DNA from: Candidatus Nitrosopelagicus sp.
GTDB lineage: Archaea > Thermoproteota > Nitrososphaeria > Nitrososphaerales > Nitrosopumilaceae
DNA length: 64,000 bases
Direction of reading: 5' to 3'
Assembly: GCA_028242535.1 (NCBI GenBank)
Contig: JAOJYB010000003.1
Span: forward strand, 42,519 to 106,518
Shown: positions 9,487 through 18,648 of the stretch, piece by piece
How positions within the stretch are numbered: position 1 is the stretch's first letter
Layout: each line of letters starts with the position of its first letter
Program-made: the position numbers and the translations under genes
Notes under the pieces: model-generated
What the model was told of the DNA's origin: nothing
What the model saw: only the letters and a program-made list of their open reading frames with translations
Databases searched by the model: none

Positions 9487-9981
9487 TTGGATAGAAGTAA
9501 AATTGTTTTAGAAGTAATTGAAAAAAATCCTGGAATTAGATTTAATGAAATTATGAGGATTACAGATATCAGAAATGGTACACTGAGTCATTATGTAAAA
9601 AGATTAGAAGGAAATGGTACTATCAAACTAGAGCGAACCCCACGAGTAACACGTGCGTATCCAGTAGGCATAGCTAAACACGAGGCTACAATATGCAAAT
9701 ACATAACAATGCCAACTCAGAAAAAGTTAATTCTATTTTTACTCAAAAAAGAAGTTGCCACATCAATTGAGATTAGAGAATTTCTGAAAAAATCACCATC
9801 GGTCATATCTGTAAATCTTAACGAACTTTTTAGAATGAAAATTATCAACAAAAGATATGATATTCCTTCAAACAAATATTCCCTAAAAAATCCTAAAGAG
9901 GTTGAGGGAGTATTGAGGGAGTACTATCCAAATTTACTTGATAAACTTTTAGAAAATACAATAGAAATGCTTGATTTTTAG
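9487..9981 (+). CDS. winged-helix transcriptional regulator (two HTH domains)
   Basis: NPGIRFNEIMRITDIRNGTLSHYVKRLEGNGTIKLER is a typical wHTH; second HTH-like segment downstream. Confidence 0.8.
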   Translation: MDRSKIVLEVIEKNPGIRFNEIMRITDIRNGTLSHYVKRLEGNGTIKLERTPRVTRAYPVGIAKHEATICKYITMPTQKKLILFLLKKEVATSIEIREFLKKSPSVISVNLNELFRMKIINKRYDIPSNKYSLKNPKEVEGVLREYYPNLLDKLLENTIEMLDF

Positions 9982-10057
9982 TGTAAGAAAATTTTTGTAA
10001 TTACTTTCAAAAATTAATACAAGACTTTATAGATAAACAAAAGTAAAATCTGTTAAA

Positions 10058-11104
10058 ATGGATGTTACAGAAAAAGTAGAATTAATCAAGAGGCCACCTA
10101 CAAAAGAAATAGTAAAAGATGAAGCAGAATTAATTGAATTACTAAACAGCAATTCCAAACCAAAACACTACATTGGTTTAGAGATTTCTGGATTTTTGCA
10201 TCTTGGAAGTTTAATCAGCACTGGTTTTAAAATTAATGACTTTATGAAAGCAGGAATTGACTGTACTGTGTTTTTGGCAGATTGGCACACTTTGATTAAT
10301 GATAAACTTGGAGGAGATTTAGAAACAATTTCTAAAGTTTCAAAATATTATGCAGATGCATTTCGACTGGTTTGCCCAGGTGTAAACATTGTAATGGGAA
10401 CAGAACTTTATGATTCTAAAAAAGAATATTGGGCAGAACTTGTGAAATTTACAAAACATATGACTCTTGCAAGAACAATGCGTACTTTAACAATCATGGG
10501 AAGATCGGAAAATGAAGAAAAAATTGATTTGGCAAAATTGTTGTATCCTCCAATGCAAGCAGCAGACATTCATTCTTTAGATTTAGATATCGTACACGCA
10601 GGAATGGACCAACGAAAAATTCACATGTTAGTAAGAGAAATTTTTCCAAAAATGAAATGGAAGGTTCCTGTTGCGATACATCATTCATTACTACCAGGAT
10701 TAACACAACCAAAAGATGATTCTACATCAGAACCAGGAAAAATGAGCAAGTCAGATCCAAACTCAGGAATTTTTATACATAATTCTGATGATGAGATTAC
10801 AAAGAAAATTAGAAAAGGTTGGTGTGAAGAAGGACTAACAGAAAATAATCCAATATTGGAACTTGCAAGGCAAGTTGTATTTCATGAATATGATTCAATA
10901 TCAATAGAGAGACCTGAGAAATTTGGAGGAAATGTAACATACAATTCGTATGAAGAGTTAGAATCCGATTTTGCTCAAAAGAATTTACACCCAGGTGATT
11001 TGAAAAACACCATAAGTGACTACATGGTGAAGATTATTGCTCCAATCAGAGATAAAATTTCATTGAGTAATGAATTGTTTGAATTAATTAAAAACAGTCA
11101 CTAG
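10058..11104 (+). CDS. tyrS: tyrosyl-tRNA synthetase
   Basis: GFLHLGSLI (HIGH-like) and GKMSKSDP (KMSKS) motifs in archaeal TyrRS context. Confidence 0.9.
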   Translation: MDVTEKVELIKRPPTKEIVKDEAELIELLNSNSKPKHYIGLEISGFLHLGSLISTGFKINDFMKAGIDCTVFLADWHTLINDKLGGDLETISKVSKYYADAFRLVCPGVNIVMGTELYDSKKEYWAELVKFTKHMTLARTMRTLTIMGRSENEEKIDLAKLLYPPMQAADIHSLDLDIVHAGMDQRKIHMLVREIFPKMKWKVPVAIHHSLLPGLTQPKDDSTSEPGKMSKSDPNSGIFIHNSDDEITKKIRKGWCEEGLTENNPILELARQVVFHEYDSISIERPEKFGGNVTYNSYEELESDFAQKNLHPGDLKNTISDYMVKIIAPIRDKISLSNELFELIKNSH

Positions 11105-11886
11105 TTTTTAATTTCTGGTTCTTCTAGATTATACTTTGATTTGTATCCACGTGGATTAATCATTAAATCCTTAAAGTTGTAAGTAGATGAATTTCCAACT
11201 ATTACAGTAGTAATCATTCCTAGTTGATCTGCATAGTTTTCCATATGCTCTAGATCAGTCATTATTACAGTTTCAGATTCTCTAAATGCTCCTTTGATTA
11301 TTGCTACAGGTGTTGTTGGTTTTCTATATTTTAATAAAATTTTTCTTGTGTCTTGTAATTGATGAATTCTTTTCTTACTAGCTGGATTGTAAATTACTAG
11401 GACAAAGTCTCCTTGTGCTGCAGCCTCTACTCTTTTTACAATAATTTCCCATGGAACTAATAAATCACTCATACTACAAACTGCAAAGTCTGTCATTAAT
11501 GGTGAACCAATTATACTTGCACAAGAATTCAATGCAGAAACACCAGGAACCAATTCAACATGTAAGCCACTTTTTGGATCCCAGCCAGATTCTGCAAGTA
11601 CTTCAAAAATTAATCCAGCCATTCCATAAATTCCAGGATCACCGCTTGAAACAAGTGACACAATTTTTCCTTCCTTAGCTAAATCAATACATTGATGTGC
11701 ACGTTCAACTTCTTGTGTCATTGCATAACTATGAATTTCCTTTCCTTGAATCAGATCTTCAACTAAATTTACATAAGTTGTATATCCAACTATAGTATCA
11801 CTTTCTTCGATTACCTGTTTTGCTCGAAATGTCATATGATCGTGATGACCAGGACCAACTCCAACAATGTACAGTTTGCCCTCCAT
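11101..11886 (-). CDS. precorrin-3B/cobalt-factor III C17-methyltransferase
   Basis: LYIVGVGPGHHDHMTFRA, SSGDPGIYGMAGL, VPGVSALNSCASIIGSPLMTDFAVCSMSDLLVPWE motifs. Confidence 0.88.
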   Translation of the reverse strand: MEGKLYIVGVGPGHHDHMTFRAKQVIEESDTIVGYTTYVNLVEDLIQGKEIHSYAMTQEVERAHQCIDLAKEGKIVSLVSSGDPGIYGMAGLIFEVLAESGWDPKSGLHVELVPGVSALNSCASIIGSPLMTDFAVCSMSDLLVPWEIIVKRVEAAAQGDFVLVIYNPASKKRIHQLQDTRKILLKYRKPTTPVAIIKGAFRESETVIMTDLEHMENYADQLGMITTVIVGNSSTYNFKDLMINPRGYKSKYNLEEPEIKN

Positions 11887-11923
11887 GGAAATTAATGGTT
11901 TTTTGAATAATTTATCCCTTGTC

Positions 11924-13324
11924 TTAGTTTATTGTATTCAGTTTGAATTCATTATGTAGAGATTCAACTACGGATTTGCAATCATTATCCTTTACAACAA
12001 ATGCCAAATTTAGTTCAGATGAACCTTGAGCAATCATCATTACATTGGAATTAGATTTTTGCGCTGCAAGAAATACTCTGGATGCTATTCCAACTTTACC
12101 TCTCATTCCAGAACCAATTACTGCAATTATTGCAACATTTGGGATTGTGTCAATTTTTTTAAGAGTTGTTCCAAGTAAGTTGATTTCTAATGCATTTTCT
12201 GCCTTATGAAGATCCTCTTTTTTGACAACAATCGTTATGCTTGATTCAGACGGATTTGATGATACCATCATTGCATTAATGTTATTTTTGGTAAGCACTG
12301 AAAATATTTTTGCAGCAGCGCCAGGTCCAGCAAATAATATACCGCCAGTTAGGTCAAGTAATCCAACTTTTCTAATTGCAGACACACATTTTACAGAATT
12401 CTTTGATTTTGAATGAAGTGATGTTACAAGAGTTCCTGGATTATTCACATTAAAACTACTTCTTATTCGCATTGGGATCTTTTTTGATAATAATGGCTCA
12501 AATGTTCTTGGATGGATTTGTTTTGCACCGAATCTAGCCATCTCAATTGCCTCAGAATATGACACTTCTTTGATTAATTTTGCATTTTTTATCAACTTTG
12601 GATCTGCTGTCATCATTCCTTCAACATCACTCATCAACCATATTTCATCTGCATCAATGCATGATGCAATTATTGTTGCAGTATAATCAGAGCCTCCACG
12701 ACCAAATGTTGTGGTATTTTCATGTTGGTCAGCTCCTGCAAATCCAGCAATAACAGGAATTGTTTTTTTAGCAAAATAATCATTAATTGTTTTTGATAGA
12801 CGAATTCTTGTGGTATCCATTAGAGGTCTGGAATCACCAAAGTTAGAGTCAGTAACTATTCCCGCTTCTTTTCCACTTAATGGTACAGATTTATTTTTCA
12901 TTTCTTGTAGTGTAAATGAAACCAAATCAATTGAGAGTCTTTCACCAAAAGAGATTAGATAGTCATATGAACGTGGAGTCACCTCACCTAACAAGATTAA
13001 TCCGTGAACTAATTCATCTAGTTCAGAAAGATCAGAATAAAGCTTGTTTGATAATGATTTTAGAATTTTAGAATTTGTTATTAGATGTGTGGCAAATTGT
13101 TTGTGCTTTTGAGATATTTTTGCAAGCACTCTGTTTGCATCTTTTTTATTTCCTTTTCCTATTAGAGAAGATATCTGAATCAATTCATCAGTGACAGTAT
13201 CTATGGCAGAGCAGACAACTACAATTTTGTTATTTTTTGATATTTTGTCTACAGTTTTGACTACGTTTTTGATGTCCTTTACAGTTGCTAGTGACGTTCC
13301 GCCAAATTTTACTACTAATTTCAA
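11924..13324 (-). CDS. lysC: aspartate kinase with ACT domains
   Basis: VVKFGGTSLATVKDI, GRGGSDYTATIIASCIDADEIWLMSDVEGMMTADP motifs. Confidence 0.9.
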   Translation of the reverse strand: MKLVVKFGGTSLATVKDIKNVVKTVDKISKNNKIVVVCSAIDTVTDELIQISSLIGKGNKKDANRVLAKISQKHKQFATHLITNSKILKSLSNKLYSDLSELDELVHGLILLGEVTPRSYDYLISFGERLSIDLVSFTLQEMKNKSVPLSGKEAGIVTDSNFGDSRPLMDTTRIRLSKTINDYFAKKTIPVIAGFAGADQHENTTTFGRGGSDYTATIIASCIDADEIWLMSDVEGMMTADPKLIKNAKLIKEVSYSEAIEMARFGAKQIHPRTFEPLLSKKIPMRIRSSFNVNNPGTLVTSLHSKSKNSVKCVSAIRKVGLLDLTGGILFAGPGAAAKIFSVLTKNNINAMMVSSNPSESSITIVVKKEDLHKAENALEINLLGTTLKKIDTIPNVAIIAVIGSGMRGKVGIASRVFLAAQKSNSNVMMIAQGSSELNLAFVVKDNDCKSVVESLHNEFKLNTIN

Positions 13325-13359
13325 ATCAGTTTCACCTGAACAATTGGTCTTAAAATTCT

Positions 13360-14106
13360 TTAACTCTCAACACGAGGAGCAAGATAGAAATGAATTTGGC
13401 CGAGATTTGAGACCTTAAATTCAACTCTTAGTGGTTTTGCAGTAGAATATTCGCATGTAACAATATCAACACTATTGCCAACAGCCTTGATTATAGGATT
13501 AAGATATTCCAGACTATATGTTCCAGTGCTTTCTTGTTTTACTGATAATTCCTGTATTTCATCCTGATTGCTTTCTAATGAGATATCAACTTCCCCAGAA
13601 TCACCCTTACCTGAAAACGTCGCAGATGATTCACTAGAAGTTATAGCTAGATAATCAGAAACTACCTGAACATCTCCAAGAATTTTATCTAAAGCAGATG
13701 AGGTTAGAGATATTTTTGCATCATATGGAATCTTTGGCAGCGGGGTATCAGATGCGGAGCTTTCAATTAATCGCATTTTGTATTTCTTGTTCTTGCCTAT
13801 GGTGACTAGAAGCATGTTATCATCAGATATGTTAATTTCAATTGAATCGCTTTTGTCAGATCTTTTTATTAATTTTGAAAATTCATCAATACGGACTCCA
13901 AATTTTATATCACTATCACAATTGTATTTTTCAAATGCAGAATTTGGCCAGTTGATATCAATTAATGCTACATGAGAAGGATCCATCCCTCGGAATGAGA
14001 TTCCTTCGACAGTTGCTTCAAATGTTGCCTCTTCAACAAGTGTGGAAATAGCAGAGATTATTGCCTTCCATTCATCTGCTCTATTTGTCTTTGCTGAGAA
14101 AACCAA
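13360..14106 (-). CDS. pcn: DNA polymerase sliding clamp PCNA
   Basis: MVFSAKTNRADEWKAIISAI...GMDPSHVALIDI...LRVEFKVSNLGQIHFYLAPRVES. Confidence 0.95.
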   Translation of the reverse strand: MVFSAKTNRADEWKAIISAISTLVEEATFEATVEGISFRGMDPSHVALIDINWPNSAFEKYNCDSDIKFGVRIDEFSKLIKRSDKSDSIEINISDDNMLLVTIGKNKKYKMRLIESSASDTPLPKIPYDAKISLTSSALDKILGDVQVVSDYLAITSSESSATFSGKGDSGEVDISLESNQDEIQELSVKQESTGTYSLEYLNPIIKAVGNSVDIVTCEYSTAKPLRVEFKVSNLGQIHFYLAPRVES

Positions 14107-14148
14107 ATCACTTTTTGGTCACAAATGCTAAAGTTAAACCTTATTGCC

Positions 14149-14472
14149 TTATGCGTAATTTCGCCAAGTTGTTTTACATTTTGTACATCTAAAGAATTGT
14201 GTTGTTGGTTCATCTGCACTTCTTGTTTGAAACATCCACGAAATTGCCTCTCTACCATCACATTTTTTATTTTCACAATCCATCTCAATTGTAGATGAAA
14301 ATTCGTTGCCTTCATTTTCTCCTACCACAAGAAAATCAGATTCTACCTTTTGAACACCTGATTTCTTTTTATCTTTTGGTCCACCTTCAGTATAATTACA
14401 CTTTGAACAAGTTAAAATTGAAGTAGTGGAGTCTTTTTTGAGTCTGATGTCACAAGTAGGACAGAATTTCAT
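14149..14472 (-). CDS. transcription factor S (TFIIS-like)
   Basis: Two zinc ribbons; C-terminal MFQTRSADEPTTQFFRCTKCKTTWRNYA. Confidence 0.92.
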   Translation of the reverse strand: MKFCPTCDIRLKKDSTTSILTCSKCNYTEGGPKDKKKSGVQKVESDFLVVGENEGNEFSSTIEMDCENKKCDGREAISWMFQTRSADEPTTQFFRCTKCKTTWRNYA

Positions 14473-14481
14473 TTGTTACAA

Positions 14482-14754
14482 TCACTTTATTTTTGAGTTG
14501 ATTAGTTTTTTTAAACTTTCAACTTCAGCAATGGCAGTATCTGCTGCTGCAGAAATTTGAGTCATTGGGTTGGATTGTGAATTAACTCTCATCCATATTT
14601 CATTGGTTAATGGATGCTTGATTATAACACCAGCAAAATCCGTATTTTTATCTTGTAGGAGTTCGTGTTGAATAATGTAAAGAGCGCCTATATCAGCATC
14701 TTTGATTTGTAAACTTGCCTCTTTTTTATCTGAATTAATCAATTGAATGTTCAA
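14482..14754 (-). CDS. rpoL: DNA-directed RNA polymerase subunit L
   Basis: LNIQLINSDKKEASLQIKDADIGALYIIQHELL...FAGVIIKHPLTNEIWMRV; likely TTG start at 14754 (track ORF extends to 14796). Confidence 0.85.
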   Translation of the reverse strand: MNIQLINSDKKEASLQIKDADIGALYIIQHELLQDKNTDFAGVIIKHPLTNEIWMRVNSQSNPMTQISAAADTAIAEVESLKKLINSKIK

Positions 14755-14789
14755 TTGATCAAAAAAGAACTTATTGTGGATATAAATCA

Positions 14790-15335
14790 ATGTCAATTAT
14801 GTCCGAAACTCAGATTTCAGCAATAACTCTGGAGAAAGAAAAAAATGAGTTTTCAGGTGATGAAAATATTACCATTAATGTCAGATTTTCACTGACTGGT
14901 GGATTAAGGGATGCATTTACTGAGAAAAATTGGACACAGGCGTATAATGAAAATGATAATACTATGAAGCTAAAATATGGAGTAAAATTGGCAAAAGGAG
15001 GTATTCGAAAACATGAACTTGGCAAGACCATAGACACTTACAGAAAGGCATCAATTTTTTGGACTAGAAATCCAAAGCTGGTGAATCCAATGAAAGATAG
15101 AAAAATTTGGGTGCAGGTGGCAAAGAATTTTGAACCATTTGTTGCATTAACTGAAGAAGATGTGAGAAAGGAATTTTTTGATTTTGAGGAAAAATTCACA
15201 TTCAAAGCCTCAGAGTTGGGAACAGGAAATCATAAAATTTCTGCAGAAGCATTCGTATCATGGGAAACACATCCTTACATCAAAAAAGGAGATGCAAAAA
15301 ACCAATCAAATGAGATTGAAATAAGTATTAATTAG
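14790..15335 (+). CDS. hypothetical protein
   Basis: Intact 181-aa ORF; alternative ATG at 14799. Confidence 0.6.
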   Translation: MSIMSETQISAITLEKEKNEFSGDENITINVRFSLTGGLRDAFTEKNWTQAYNENDNTMKLKYGVKLAKGGIRKHELGKTIDTYRKASIFWTRNPKLVNPMKDRKIWVQVAKNFEPFVALTEEDVRKEFFDFEEKFTFKASELGTGNHKISAEAFVSWETHPYIKKGDAKNQSNEIEISIN

Positions 15336-15354
15336 TTAATTTTAAGACAATAGT

Positions 15355-15507
15355 ATGGCAAAATATGACGGATTACTTGGACAACCAGTTTTAGAAGTTG
15401 AAGAACCAGACAAAGAAGGCGGAATTACAATAATTTTTAAAGATAACAGATTCATGTTCATTAAGGCAGTAGATGGCAAAATTGATACTGTCTCAATTCC
15501 GGAGTGA
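15355..15507 (+). CDS. 50-aa microprotein, copy 1 of a tandem pair
   Basis: MAKYDGLLGQPVLEVEEPDKEGGITIIFKDNRFMFIKAVDGKIDTVSIPE*; similar to the next ORF; missed by the ORF track. Confidence 0.75.
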   Translation: MAKYDGLLGQPVLEVEEPDKEGGITIIFKDNRFMFIKAVDGKIDTVSIPE

Positions 15508-15513
15508 TTTAAG

Positions 15514-15666
15514 ATGGCAAAATTTGACGGTGTAAGAATGCAAGATTTGGTTGAAGTTAAGGATCCTGATGAAGAAGGCGGTCTTACCCTAGTATTCAAA
15601 GACAATAGACTACTAAAAATTAAAGTTGTAGATGGAAAATTAGTTTCTGAGTCTATCCCGGAATAG
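15514..15666 (+). CDS. 50-aa microprotein, copy 2 of a tandem pair
   Basis: MAKFDGVRMQDLVEVKDPDEEGGLTLVFKDNRLLKIKVVDGKLVSESIPE*; paralogue of 15355..15507. Confidence 0.75.
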   Translation: MAKFDGVRMQDLVEVKDPDEEGGLTLVFKDNRLLKIKVVDGKLVSESIPE

Positions 15667-15668
15667 AC

Positions 15669-16163
15669 TTAATCAAGTATAGTTTTGGCATACTGAAAAA
15701 TTAGTTCTTCTTGTACAAATGACTGAATTGAACCGTGTCTTTTTTCTCTAACGTGTTGAATAGCATCTTCGGCTGACATTTTTTCATATTTTATTAAATA
15801 ACAGGCAAGAATTGTTCCAGTACGTCCTAAACCTGCTAAACAATGCACCATCACAGGTTCTTTATTCTGAATTTTTTCATGGACATAATCTACTGAATTT
15901 TTTAGATCATCAAAACTTGGCACACCCATATCATCAGATAATACATGCAAGTAATTCATCTTGTTTACCCAATTTTCATCGAGTGGTTCTTCTCTAATTG
16001 TTACAATTGATTTAATGCCTTCTTCTTGCATCCATTCAATTTCCTTTTTTGATGTAGGAATTGCACTTCCTGCTAGTTTTCCTTCAATTAACCATGAAAA
16101 ATTATCTGGTCTTCCAGTAAGTTTTCCGTGAAGTTTTCGTTTAGCATCTCCAATTTTTGTCAT
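15669..16163 (-). CDS. dual-specificity/tyrosine protein phosphatase
   Basis: VMVHCLAGLGRTGTILACYLI matches the HCxxGxxRT active-site signature. Confidence 0.9.
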   Translation of the reverse strand: MTKIGDAKRKLHGKLTGRPDNFSWLIEGKLAGSAIPTSKKEIEWMQEEGIKSIVTIREEPLDENWVNKMNYLHVLSDDMGVPSFDDLKNSVDYVHEKIQNKEPVMVHCLAGLGRTGTILACYLIKYEKMSAEDAIQHVREKRHGSIQSFVQEELIFQYAKTILD

Positions 16164-16224
16164 AAGATATGAAATATGAAATCACAATATAAAATAAAAG
16201 ATAATAAAAAGAAATTTTGGTGGA

Positions 16225-16524
16225 CTAATCTATTAATTCAGTCCAACCTTTGACGAAGACAGAGTTCTTGTATAGTGGGACAGGTTGTCCTACTGTAAAG
16301 TCCATTGGTCTCATCCAAAAGATTGCTTTTGTTGGGCAAACTCCGATACATGCACCGTCTGAGATGCATCTTTCAGGATAAAAGACAAATGCTTTTCCTC
16401 TTTTCCAGCCTTCGACTGGTTTTACTCTTAATACATCAGGTCCCAAAGTTGTACAAATTTCAACACATAGTGCGCATCCAATGCACATTTGTTCACTAAT
16501 GTCTGGAAGTATTGCTACTGGCAT
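16225..16524 (-). CDS. 4Fe-4S ferredoxin-type protein
   Basis: CIGCALCVEIC...C and CISDGACIGVCPTKAI cluster-binding motifs. Confidence 0.9.
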   Translation of the reverse strand: MPVAILPDISEQMCIGCALCVEICTTLGPDVLRVKPVEGWKRGKAFVFYPERCISDGACIGVCPTKAIFWMRPMDFTVGQPVPLYKNSVFVKGWTELID

Positions 16525-16544
16525 GAAAAATTATGATAATTTGA

Positions 16545-16557
16545 TCTTAATATAACT
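16545..16557 (-). promoter_or_regulatory. putative TATA box for the ferredoxin gene
   Basis: Minus-strand AAGTTATATTAAG about 25-30 nt upstream of the ATG. Confidence 0.4.
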
Positions 16558-16574
16558 TGCCTCAAAATAGCAAA

Positions 16575-16615
16575 TTATAACACCGTTTGAAATTTTTATA
16601 ACACCGTTTGAAATT
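16575..16615. repeat. perfect 20-bp direct repeat, 2 copies, 21-bp period
   Basis: TTATAACACCGTTTGAAATT at 16575-16594 and 16596-16615. Confidence 0.95.
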
Positions 16616-16617
16616 GT

Positions 16618-17166
16618 TTAATTTTCAATTGAGATTTTTGATCGATCAGAAATTATAAATTTTTTCATTTTATTATTTTCAAGAATTTGACGACCGTTTG
16701 GAAGGAGCCAATTATTTTCTTTTTTTCCAGCCAACGCAGAAATGATCAAAATTGAATTTGAGAATGAGACATTTCTTGCAAGAAGCATTAAAATTGAATT
16801 TACGACCCTTCCAGAATCCACATCATTTGAAAGAGTGTTGTATAATCCATTTATCGAATCAAATATCACAAGATGAGGTTCTATGGAAATTTTTGTGAGT
16901 ATTTTAGGAATAATTTCATTCACTTTTGATTCTAATGTGTTGAATAATGTCAGATTAGACATAGTAAGTAGTTTTGATTTTACATAACCAGAAAAAAGAA
17001 AATCAAAGTCAATATACAAAATTGGAAGATTTTGTTTAGATGTAATTTCCTGAATTAGTTTAATTTTAGAAAATGCATTTTCATAAAAAAGAAGACTAGA
17101 GTTAGATGGAACTAGGTTTTCTTCTAGTAATTGAAGATTTTCAAATGTTGTATGGTTTTTATCCAA
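16618..17166 (-). CDS. RecA/KaiC-like protein with degenerate Walker A
   Basis: HLVIFDSINGLYN Walker-B-like strand and SILIISALAG segment; no GxxGxGK(T/S) in the N-terminal region. Confidence 0.45.
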   Translation of the reverse strand: MDKNHTTFENLQLLEENLVPSNSSLLFYENAFSKIKLIQEITSKQNLPILYIDFDFLFSGYVKSKLLTMSNLTLFNTLESKVNEIIPKILTKISIEPHLVIFDSINGLYNTLSNDVDSGRVVNSILMLLARNVSFSNSILIISALAGKKENNWLLPNGRQILENNKMKKFIISDRSKISIEN

Positions 17167-17194
17167 CAGTAATTATTTTTGAATCGGATATATA

Positions 17195-18340
17195 ATGAAT
17201 TTTGAATCAATTTCTGAAGAATTTCAAACTGATAAGATCTATTTGAACAACGCTTCTGTTTCAATAATGCCAAAGACAAGCATAGAAGCAATGAGACAAT
17301 TTCTTATTTCATACTCAGAGATGGGACCAGATTCTTTAGAATCTGAAATTTTCATTAAAGAATTATGGGAAAAGACAAGAAAGGCAGTTTCAAGATTAGT
17401 AAAGTGTAAGCCTGATGAGATCATAATTACACAAAGCGTTACTGATGGAGTAAACATGGTGGCAAATGGAATGAAGTTTGGTAATGATTCGAATATTATC
17501 ATACGAGGCGGAGATCACGAACACCATGCAAATTATTTTCCCTGGTTAAAATTGAAAGAGAAAATTGATGTAAGAAGTTTACCAGTTGATGAAAATGGAG
17601 GCTTTACAGATTCAGATTTCAAAAAAATGGTTGATGAAAAAACAAAATTAGTTGCATTAAGTCATGGATTATACAATTCTGGTTTAATTTTACCAGTTAA
17701 AGAGATCGGAGAACAATTGCAAAAGCAGAACATTCCATATTTTTTAGATACAGCTCAGACTGTTGGATGTATAGGTGATTATGACTTTGCAAATACGGGA
17801 TGTGATTTCATGTCGTTTAATGGTTCAAAATGGTTATGTGGACCAATGGGAACTGGAGTGTTTTATTGTAAACGAGAATCAAGTAATTTACTAGAACCTG
17901 TTAACATTGGAGGAGAATCCGCCACATCAAATGAAAATGGGACTTTGGTATACAATGAATTACCTGATCGATTTCAAACAGGTTTTAGAAATTATGTTGG
18001 GCTTGCAGGAATGGAATCATCAGTTACTATCTTGCAAAATTTAGGATTAGATAATATCAGAAAACATATCATGGAATTATCAAATTTATTCATAGATGAG
18101 ATTGGAAAGATTCCAGAAGCTAGAGTTTTTGGACCAGAAAATGAAAATGAAAGGACAAGTATAGTTTCTTTTGAGGTTGGAAAAAATGATCCTGAGAAGA
18201 TTGTATCAGCATTGGCTGAAAAAGGAATTATTGTTGCAAAGAGAGAGATTTATGAAAAACCAATTTTGAGAATTTCTCCTCATGTCTTTAACACAAAAAA
18301 TGAGATTTTAAAATTGGTAGAAGAATTAAAAAAGTTATGA
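17195..18340 (+). CDS. class V aminotransferase / cysteine desulfurase-like PLP enzyme
   Basis: IRGGDHEHHANYFPW, FLDTAQTVGCI, FNGSKWLCGPMGTGVFY motifs. Confidence 0.85.
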   Translation: MNFESISEEFQTDKIYLNNASVSIMPKTSIEAMRQFLISYSEMGPDSLESEIFIKELWEKTRKAVSRLVKCKPDEIIITQSVTDGVNMVANGMKFGNDSNIIIRGGDHEHHANYFPWLKLKEKIDVRSLPVDENGGFTDSDFKKMVDEKTKLVALSHGLYNSGLILPVKEIGEQLQKQNIPYFLDTAQTVGCIGDYDFANTGCDFMSFNGSKWLCGPMGTGVFYCKRESSNLLEPVNIGGESATSNENGTLVYNELPDRFQTGFRNYVGLAGMESSVTILQNLGLDNIRKHIMELSNLFIDEIGKIPEARVFGPENENERTSIVSFEVGKNDPEKIVSALAEKGIIVAKREIYEKPILRISPHVFNTKNEILKLVEELKKL

Positions 18341-18601
18341 TTTTTCTTGTTGTTCAATTACCATCATTGTGAGAGTAGACTGAACGTTTTCAATTTTTCT
18401 AATATCGTTTGTTACTATTGATCTTAATTTTTCACTATTATCAGATGATAATTTAACGATTATATCATAAACACCATACACACCATTGATTTCAAATTCA
18501 ACGTCTTTTTGATCTGCCAAAATATCTTTGATTTTGGTAATGATTTCAACGTCTGTTCCAAGATTTGAATTGATCAATACGAAAGAAGTGGGCATAACCA
18601 A
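18335..18601 (-). CDS. Lrp/AsnC-type ligand-binding (RAM) domain protein
   Basis: VLINSNLGTDVEIITKIKDILADQKDVEFEINGVYGVYDIIVKLSSDN. Confidence 0.75.
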   Translation of the reverse strand: MVMPTSFVLINSNLGTDVEIITKIKDILADQKDVEFEINGVYGVYDIIVKLSSDNSEKLRSIVTNDIRKIENVQSTLTMMVIEQQEKS

Positions 18602-18648
18602 AAAGCCTCAAATACGATATTTAACTTTTCATAGATGTACCAATCAAC

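Noticed and set aside
14058-14315. 85-aa minus-strand ORF overlapping the TFS and PCNA genes
   Set aside because: Out-of-frame overlap with well-supported TFS and PCNA coding sequence.
15342-15605. 87-aa minus-strand ORF
   Set aside because: Antisense to the two tandem 50-aa microproteins, which show paralogous conservation in the plus-strand frame.
16225-16524. Assigning the ferredoxin as NuoI of complex I
   Set aside because: Only the 4Fe-4S motifs are evident and no other nuo genes are adjacent; generic ferredoxin call kept.
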